Below the pieces are notes generated by a model, which was not told the DNA's origin, did no database searches, and saw only the letters and a list, made by a program, of their open reading frames with translations. Below are positions 57,007-64,000 of a stretch of 64,000 bases of DNA, piece after piece. How positions within the stretch are numbered: the stretch's first letter is position 1; every line of letters begins with the position of its first letter. The stretch lies in the NCBI GenBank assembly GCA_023935145.1, contig CM043703.1:26187727-26251726 (forward strand), in the 5' to 3' direction. A program made the translations under genes and the position numbers. The DNA comes from Bretschneidera sinensis (lineage: Eukaryota; Streptophyta; Magnoliopsida; Brassicales; Akaniaceae).

Positions 57007-58476
57007 TAAGGGTGAGCATGGAATCCGATTGACCAGCGAACCTGATCCAAACCGATATATTTTGAACCCAGTAGGTTGGGTTGGGTCATGGGTTCAAAAT
57101 TTTCAACCCGACCCAAACCAGTAACCCGGTCAAATATATAACTATATATTTATATTTATTGAATATAAAATAGTGTATAAATAATTATAGTATAATTATA
57201 AAATATATAATCATAAAATGTCCATTCTAATTACTACTAGTGTGTAAAATTATATGTAGTAGATATTCCAATGTCCAAAAAAATCTCATATTTTCCAATT
57301 ACCCAGATTTTATTTTCCAATATTTACACTAGAAACAAATACTGATTTCGAGTTATGAAATAGTTTTCATTATTATTCTTAAGCATAATTTCAATCAGAA
57401 TAAATTGATGCACAATTAACTTATATTAACAAAATTTGGATTTCTTGTACCGTTGTAACTATAAAATAAACATAGAAATTAACACTCTAACCTACAATAT
57501 TCCAGTCGAGATCAATGTATGCAAATAAACTTATATTCCAAAAAGATGTACCATAATATTGATGGAAGAAATGTTGAATGTATGATAAAGCTTAGTAATA
57601 CCAACTTGTTGGAAGCCTTTTACGCAAACATTATTGAACATTCAATTTGCCCTTGTGACCTTTTAAGAGCCTCCATATCGCTTCCAAGTGCATTAAAGCC
57701 TAGTCCAAAAATTAGATTGATTAGTGAGAAAGCACTAGCACGACCAACAAATGCTGAGTTACTAAAATATATTATTAACAATTGTCCATAAATCTAGATT
57801 TCCTTCGTAATTGAACAGTCTTCTAAAGTAAGTTAAATTCATGTCAACTAAAGCAGTTCTTAGCACAACATTCAAATGAAGATTGTGTTTTTAAATATAA
57901 CGATGAATCCATATTCTACCATCAAGGGCTTTAGGTTGTGAGCATGCAGATAAGCAATTAACCATGGTCACTTCATGAGCCTCTATATTACTCGCTTGCT
58001 TTTCATAAAACAATGCCAAAACATTCTTACTAAGTTTGGCTTCAACGTAGCCTTCAATTATGACATTCCATTGCATAATATCCTTCTCTTACATGTCATA
58101 AAAAGCTTCTTAGCAGTATCCAAAAAACCAAATTTAGCATAGCCTACAACCATTGTAATCCATGAGACAATTGTTCACTTTTTCATATTATCAAATATTC
58201 TTTGTATCATTAGACACACATATTTTACTTGTAATATGAATGGATTTAATTTTGGATTTAATAGAATATTTTTTTGTTATATAATATGTATGGTTTAATT
58301 ATTTAATAAAAAAATGTATCAACCCGGTTACCTAAACCGACCCAAACTAATTAGAATGGATTGGATTGAGTTGAGATTAGGCGGGTTCATGGATTGGATT
58401 GGATTGAGATTTTTTTAACCCGATATAAATGGGATTGGTTAAAATTTTAGAATAACCCGACTCATGCTCAACCCTA
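57007..58476. mobile_element. Non-autonomous hAT-like element carrying a PPR gene fragment
   Basis: Terminal inverted repeats TAAGGGTGAGCATGG and (right end, reversed) TAGGGTTGAGCATGA, with a flanking 8-bp direct repeat matching at 6 of 8 positions (CCAAAAGG 56999-57006, CCAGAAAG 58477-58484). Subterminal regions hold repeated AACCCGACCCAAAC-type motifs on both sides. No transposase is present. The middle contains sequence from a PPR gene. An 8-bp target duplication and TAGGG-type ends suggest the hAT superfamily. Confidence 0.65.
57720..58190 (-). pseudogene. Captured pentatricopeptide-repeat (PPR) gene fragment
   Basis: The minus strand reads RIFDNMKK, then TIVSWITMVVGYAKFGFLDTAKKLF, a frame change, QWNVIIEGYVEAKLSKNVLALFYEKQ, EVTMVNCLSACSQPKALDGRIWIHRYI and NLHLNVVLRTALVDM: about three consecutive PPR motifs of the plant P/L/S type (VSW-MVVGYAK, NV-I-GY, TMV-LSAC, HRYI). 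Plant PPR proteins are mostly organellar RNA-processing factors. Stops and frameshifts show it is a dead fragment, wholly inside the hAT-like element. Confidence 0.75.
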
Positions 58477-58484
58477 CCAGAAAG

Positions 58485-59418
58485 AAATGAATTCTAGCTT
58501 TTCCCCTTTCTCCCTCAAGGTTTGTCTTTACTCTTCAATTTCATTTCTTTCTTTGGTTTGAATTCATAAATAAGGTAATGCCTGTTCGTGGATAAGTATA
58601 TCCAATTGTTTTTTAAAAATGGAATAAAGGTTTTAAATTAAATTAAGTAAAATTGAGTTTTTTTATAAAATAAAAATTAAAATTATTAGGCTAATGAGAA
58701 CGAACACAAAAAAAATATTCAAATTTATTAATGAGAAATCTCTATCTCTGTTTATAAATGAAAGGAGACGAGGATAATAAACAAGAACAAGACAGACGGA
58801 GAAAACACCCCCAACCCCAACCCCAACCCCAACCCATTTCCATTTGAGGTGGAATCCCCAAACCTAAAACTCCACTATTTATAAGAAGAGTTGTCATATG
58901 GGTTCGAAGCATAAAGTAAGTTAAACTTATTGCTGTAACAAAGGAAAATGGCAAATTTCACTTTTTCATATTGTGATTTAAGCGGTTTTACAAGCACAGA
59001 TTGTGTTTTAAAAAAGTTTAATTTAACCCCTTAAGACACTTGTCACCTCAAAGAAAATACACCTTTAGATTATCAGATTTCGAATCAAGATTGTAAAAAT
59101 CAACGAGAAACTGAATATTAGAGTTAGCACTGTTTAAGGGTTTACCCACTAGATTGTGCTTAATTCGTCCCTATAGTCAAAATGTTGTCCTTGGCACGAT
59201 GCCTGTGGCACATGTACTTAGACTAAACCCCTTTGAGAAATCAGAACAACCTCAAGGGGTAAAATTGTACTTATTAAAACACTTGGTGAAAAAGTGAAAT
59301 TTAACCACAGAAAAAACCTTAAACATCGAAAGATCACACCCTTAACAAATATCAGAGGCAACAACGGATTTAAACTAATGAATACAAGAGGCAGGCTTAG
59401 ATGAGGATGAAATAACAA
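58485..59418. other. Intergenic DNA
   Basis: No gene apart from the G-rich array listed separately. Its right part is the 3' flank of the cupin gene. Confidence 0.55.
58807..58835 (-). repeat. GGGGTT hexamer array with G-quadruplex potential
   Basis: On the minus strand five runs of three or more G are separated by TT, matching the standard G3+N1-7 quadruplex rule. The unit differs from the usual plant telomere repeat TTTAGGG, so this is not telomeric DNA. Confidence 0.85.
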
Positions 59419-61946
59419 TCAAAGATTTTTCCATACATTAAAGTCAGTACTCGAGCCATTATAATTCACCGTACTGTCTTGGCACCCGATAAAGAATGTA
59501 CTACGTGCAGCATCAACATTTACTAATGCGTGAGCAGTTCCACTTGGGCTGGCTGCAACAGCAACCTCATCCTCACCAACTATCACTTCAGCAAAACCTT
59601 GGTCTACCTGATTGTTCTCCAGCTGCAATTTATTCATGCATAAAAATAAATAACATCAAATCAATATTTTTCTTTGAAAGGCAAAGAAGTGATTTATTTA
59701 TCATGATAGTCAAATTTACACAAAAAAGATTCAAAACCCACAATTCCAAAAAAAATGCATCAAAGAGCCCTCTCTACAACCAGCACCTCAAAGTGCATCC
59801 AAGAAATAATCAATAGAAATGAAGAGCCCAAGAAAACCAAACCAAAAGCACCAGAACCAGTGGAAACAAGCTGGAAAAAAACCTGAAGAAAAATAACAGG
59901 AAGTATCTCCAGTATACACTAATATCACATATCTTCATTCTGATTTCCTTAATATGTCTACTTTTAAGCATCCCACAAACCAAGCATCATGTAATTCTGG
60001 TCAGCAAAAAGCAGAAGAGATTCCACATTTTCATGAAAATCTTCAAGCACGTCAGTTTCTATCTTAAATCCCATAGAGTCATTAAGGCTCAAGAGACAAA
60101 CTTAGTGTGGAAGTGAATATAAGTGAGAGCATAGGGTGAGCATAATAAGTTCATCATTCTGCGTCATGGAATAAACTAATAATACCACAGCATATTGAAA
60201 TTGTAATGAAAAATTATTCATATACTTCTTTACAGTGGCCGAGAAAGGACTTTCAGCCAGTGGAGGCAATGAAGCAATAATCAAAGATATTTTTAAATAA
60301 AAATATAATCATGTTATTTTATAACTATTAAAATATACAATTCTGCACGTTATCGTGAGAACTAATTTCATGGACCATCAATTAGCACATGATCTCATGC
60401 TTCCAGGTTTCAGAATTACATTTATATTTTTTTTTCTAAGCTTCTTTTTACATATTACTATTAATATGGGTCATAAATTTGTATTTAGATGTTGATACCA
60501 CTTCCATTTTTTATTAGTAGGTCAAAATCAAATTTCTAAAGAAATCTTACAGATTAATATGTATAATGCACTCCGTTTGAAACCACATGAAAATGGAATT
60601 CATTTCATTTTCAAATTAATTGAAAAAATATATATATTTAGAAATAAATTGAAATATATTTTTATGTTTGACTTTCTTATATTAAATTGTAGAATTCATT
60701 TGTATTCTAATGTGTAAAATGTTTTAAATAAATGAAAAATTCATAAGACAAGAGAAGAGAGCGTGGAGAGTTAGGGAAAGGTAGTGAAAAAGAATATTTT
60801 GATAAACTTTTACTGTTCATTTTGTGGAATTCATTTGTAAATTTTATCAATTTTGATAGAATTTGCTACAAGCCAACTCAATTCCACAGTGAATTCATTT
60901 CAAAATGAATTCCAAAGTTCTTTTGTCTTTTCAAATATAAGAATTACAAATGAATTCCATAAAATTTATTGAAATCGTTTGTTCCAAACGTGCTCTTAAG
61001 ATTTCAATAGGGACAATTACCCCACTTAACATAATGTGGCTCACATCTTCTCTACAAAAAGGAAAAAATGTGCAGACCAACTTCCACTCGATTCTCCTTC
61101 CCTGAATATTTTATCTACATTAACACATCAACTGATATGATTTGGAACCCTTAAATAAGTAAGTTTATATTGACATAGAGTAGTAGTCTTGAAATCAGCT
61201 TTTAATTGGTAAGAAAATGGCTTCCCCAGCCATTCATTGAATACTTCAACAGACAAAACCTTTTCTACCAATTTGATATGGCCTTATGTTACCGTATGAC
61301 TAATTCATCTAAAACAAATAATCTCAAAAACAGAAACAGAGTTCAATCCTACAGAGGAAAGAGCATACCCTAAATTTTGTTTTAGCCCCCCAAACAACAA
61401 TCGTCTCGTTACAAGTATGGTGTCTGTGATTTCCCCTCATTCCACCAGGTCGTATTTCACCAAGATGAACTGAAACACAAGACAACGCTCCACCTGTACA
61501 AAAAACACGGACCTCTCAGAGAAATTCGAAGAAAATCAAATAACACGTTTAATGCGGGAACTTGTTAGTAATAGAGATGGACCTTTAATGCGAGAATCAA
61601 GGGCGAGATTGATCGGATTAAGCAACCAGCCACGCTTGTCCTTATGAATGAGAGAAGGGAGGGCAGATTTGAATCTGACGAGATTGGCTTTGTCATCATC
61701 ATCTTGTTTCCATTTCTCTTGGGTATTGTGTAATCGATGAGAAGGAGAGGAGAACTGGGAGGAACGCTGCAATCTGAGAGAGACCCATGTGAGAAGAACA
61801 AATATTGAGAGCAAAAAAGGAAAAGCTAGTGGCTTTTTCAAGAAGCGTATCAGAGGGGGGAGAGAAAAAGAAGAAGAAAACGAATTTTGGGTCTCTACGA
61901 TGTGGCTAATTGAATTTGAGTATGAACTCCTCCTAGGGTTTGCCAT
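59419..61946 (-). CDS. Single-pass membrane protein with cupin (RmlC-like) domain, three exons
   Basis: Exons 61946-61583, 61493-61369 and 59622-59419 join to 230 aa; intron 1 is 89 bp and intron 2 about 1.75 kb. A Ser-rich N-terminus is followed by one membrane segment (about residues 38-57, LAFPFLLSIFVLLTWVSL), then a soluble part. Residues 138-157 fit cupin motif 1 closely (G138-x5-H144-x-H146-x4-E151-x5-G157) and residues 189-198 fit cupin motif 2 exactly (PxGxxHxxxN: P189, G191, H194, N198), so two His, Glu and a third His could hold a metal. Splicing restores the motif frame at both junctions (IK-GG and FR-LE). The start is the ATG after an in-frame TTG. Function and substrate are unknown; orientation as a type II membrane protein is inferred. 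Confidence 0.85.
60566..61002. mobile_element. MITE-like element in intron 2 of the cupin gene, about 437 bp
   Basis: Imperfect inverted ends (CACTCCGTTTGAAAC against GAGCACGTTTGGAAC) and repeated GAATTCATTT / AAATGAATTC segments inside. No coding capacity. A diverged relative lies at about 63448-63842. Confidence 0.5.
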
Positions 61947-62529
61947 TTTCAATTCTCAATCCCTTTCTAGTTTACATATTCTCTGTTGCCTCCAATTGTT
62001 CTGGGTCTTTTTCTGCTGTTTCTCCCTTTTGGGCCTCTTCTTAGCTTTTTGTTCGGCTTACCCTTTGTTCTGTTTAAGTCTAACCCAAGGCCGAGGGAAT
62101 GGAGAGGAAGGAAAAAGACAAAAGGTTAAGGATCCAAACATAAAGTTAAAGATCTGCATGATTATTTTTATTTTCAAAACAAATTTAAAAATAAATTGAA
62201 AAGTAAAGCAAAACAAGAAACATGTTTACTGTAGGGGTCGCAAAATCTTACCCTATCCCACCATTCAAATTTGGAAGAAAATTTTTTTTTTCTTAACCAT
62301 GTGTCGTGATACATGGTTCAAAAACTTAATGGAATTATGATGGTGATATGATCATTAACTTAAATTAATTGATTGGATAAGTTCAACATTTTTAACGATT
62401 CATCAGAGCAATACAACCTAAAATCTCATATTTTTTCAGCAAGGATTCAATGTTATTTTTTTCAATGCAGACCTCCAGCAAACAACCAATTTTATAAAAA
62501 ATAAAAAATAAAAAAAAAAGCATAAATCA
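61947..62529. other. Upstream region of the cupin gene
   Basis: Pyrimidine-rich leader directly before the ATG (in gene orientation purine/AG-rich), then AT-rich DNA. A chance plus-strand ORF (61789-62199) overlaps exon 1 in antisense and is not supported. Confidence 0.5.
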
Positions 62530-63092
62530 AATAAAGTTCATACAAACGCTACGAGAGCACGAAAAGCTCCTACTATCCCGTCCAACAAAAGAGAAAAAAC
62601 GGGAGAGGGGAGTCCAAAATGACCAAAGACAGGCAACTTTCGCGCACAAATTACCTTCCCTGAAAACATGGTTGATCCTGAACTTATCAAACGATCTCGA
62701 CAAAGATCTGCACTTAGAAATCCAGGTTCCCAAAGGATGCAGATTAATATCTGTCAATTTTAGCAAATATTTCTTTGGACAGCCAAAGCAATCCCCTCAT
62801 GAAGAGCGCAAAGTTTAGCTGCCACACTAGAACTGGTCCCAAAACCTTTCGTAAAGCCAACCGGTCAACCACCCAGTGACCCTTCTTATCACGAATCAAT
62901 CCCCCTCCCAAAAAAATTTAAGTTTAAACCATCCATGGATAAGAGGGTTCCAATAGACCTGAACATCCCTAGTTTTAGAAGGTTGGAATTAGTAAAAGCA
63001 AGCAAGCAGAATTTTTTAGCACGTGAGATGCCCTCCGGCAAAAAAAAATGATAGAGAATTTTTTGCTTAGCATAGGTTAATAAAAGATACAT
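62530..63092 (-). pseudogene. L1 LINE RNase H domain fragment
   Basis: The minus strand reads LNLNFFGRGIDS (from a WxKLNxDG-type start), GHWVVDRLALRKVLG and later FDKFRINHVFREGNLCAKVACL, the order seen in LINE-encoded RNase H (compare HQFRKGNFAADFLA at 39895 in the full LINE). Frameshifted, no poly(A) or poly(T) end, catalytic Asp residues largely lost. Confidence 0.6.
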
Positions 63093-64000
63093 GATAAAAA
63101 ATTTGATAAAAGAAAAAAAAATATTTTTTTACATAAAATAATAAAATATACCTTTCATAAACTCGAAATAAACAACAATTTTTCCAAAACATTACCTTTC
63201 TAATGGCATGCCTTTTTCACTAATTCCAGCATTGCACAAACAAAAGATTATCCTTCTTGTTTAGAAAGGCATACAAATTCTAATATTAACATTCATAACT
63301 CCAAAACAACTTCAAACGTTCATAAACAGGTCCTAATTTTAAGTTACATGCCCACAAAATTTCACTCGTCATTTTAAACTTTTCAAATGGAAATCGCACG
63401 AGGGTTGTACCTTATGAGTTTAACATTTTATCAGTTGGATTTACATTCTGTTGGAATCCAAATAAAAATTAAATGAATTAAAAAAATCTTATTTTGAAAT
63501 GATTTAAAATAAAATTTTGTATTTGATTTTTTATTTATCTTAAATTATAAAATTCAATTAAATTTTTATGTTTAAAATGTTTGGAATAAAACAAAAAAAA
63601 ATCAAAAGAAAAGAGAGAAAGGAGAGAGAGAGAGAGAGGAGAACATAGTATTTTGATTAAAAAAAATTACTTTTCAGTTTAAAATTCTATTAATTTTGAT
63701 AGAATTTTCAATAAAGTAACTCAATTCTATGGTTAATTCATTTCGAAATGAATTTCATAGTTTTTTTTTATTGCTCTAAACATAACAAATATAAAATTTC
63801 AAATGAATTCCATAAAATTTATAAAATTCATTTGTTCTAACACTTGCAGCGGCAGCTTATAGACTTTTATTTTTATTTTTTGCAAGGAATAAAAATATAT
63901 ATCGTGAATAACTCATCTATTATAAAAACTATTAAATAAAGCATGTAATATACTATCTTTGCACATGGATTTGAACTCCTTAAATTTTAAAATTTAATAA
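63093..64000. other. AT-rich intergenic DNA with a second MITE-like element
   Basis: No gene. About 63448-63842 resembles the element at 60566-61002 (TTGGAA... / ...TTGTTCTAA ends, inner AAATGAATTCCATAAAATTT). A short (GA)n run lies near 63620-63638. Confidence 0.5.

Noticed and set aside
58807..58835. Interstitial telomere
   Set aside because: The unit is GGGGTT, not the plant TTTAGGG, and only about five units are present.
61789..62199. 136-aa plus-strand ORF over cupin exon 1
   Set aside because: Antisense to a well-supported exon; low-complexity, no family features.
1..64000. tRNA or rRNA genes
   Set aside because: I saw no sequence with convincing tRNA arms or rRNA similarity. The only tRNA-related signal is the primer binding site of element 1. 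A tRNAscan-type search would settle it.

Overview
This is nuclear DNA of a flowering plant, most likely a eudicot. It is AT-rich intergenic sequence packed with LTR retrotransposons (Ty3/gypsy and Ty1/copia), L1-type LINEs and short inverted-repeat elements. The few genes have plant-type introns and plant families: cytosolic sulfotransferases, a MIZ1/DUF617 protein, a type II metacaspase and a plant cupin-like membrane protein. The species cannot be fixed from the sequence alone.

The main organising feature is a local segmental duplication with three recognisable copies. Copy A is 1-1087 plus 12031-12712, copy B is 14823-23855, and copy C runs from about 31640 to 54640. B and C each carry AT-rich upstream DNA, an intact sulfotransferase gene (18161-19201 and 42854-43900, about 92% identical proteins), a small decaying ORF and a MIZ1-like gene. 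The MIZ1-like gene is open in B (21872-22594) and gutted by a 592-bp deletion in C (50480-50820). The copies serve as each other's empty sites, so several insertions can be delimited closely: a Tat-type gypsy element in A (1093-12025, 5-bp target duplication), a near full-length L1 LINE in C (33363-40208), a truncated copia element in C (46425-49528) and a 2.7-kb probable solo LTR in C (51478-54220).

The gypsy element in copy A lies on the minus strand. It has both LTRs, a primer binding site, gag, protease, RT, a second archaeal-type RNase H and integrase, and also an oppositely oriented three-exon gene (about 3611-5725) with its own TATA box. Beside it is a roughly 1.2-kb array of 49-bp units, each able to form a hairpin. 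A second, badly decayed element of the same lineage (23856-30272) lies between units B and C and has a small inversion in gag. L1 ORF1 remnants flank units B and C.

Right of the duplications the sequence is ordinary genic DNA. It holds a metacaspase-9-like gene (two exons, minus strand, 56189-54729), a non-autonomous hAT-like element that has captured part of a PPR gene (57007-58476), a G-quadruplex-prone GGGGTT array (58807-58835), a three-exon gene for a membrane-anchored cupin (61946-59419, minus strand), two related MITE-like elements and an L1 RNase H fragment.

No operon-like or defence-island system is present. The points most worth following are the antisense gene and repeat array of the gypsy element, the PPR capture, the sulfotransferase pair with a changed co-substrate motif in one copy, and the MIZ1-like gene with an aberrant C-terminus.
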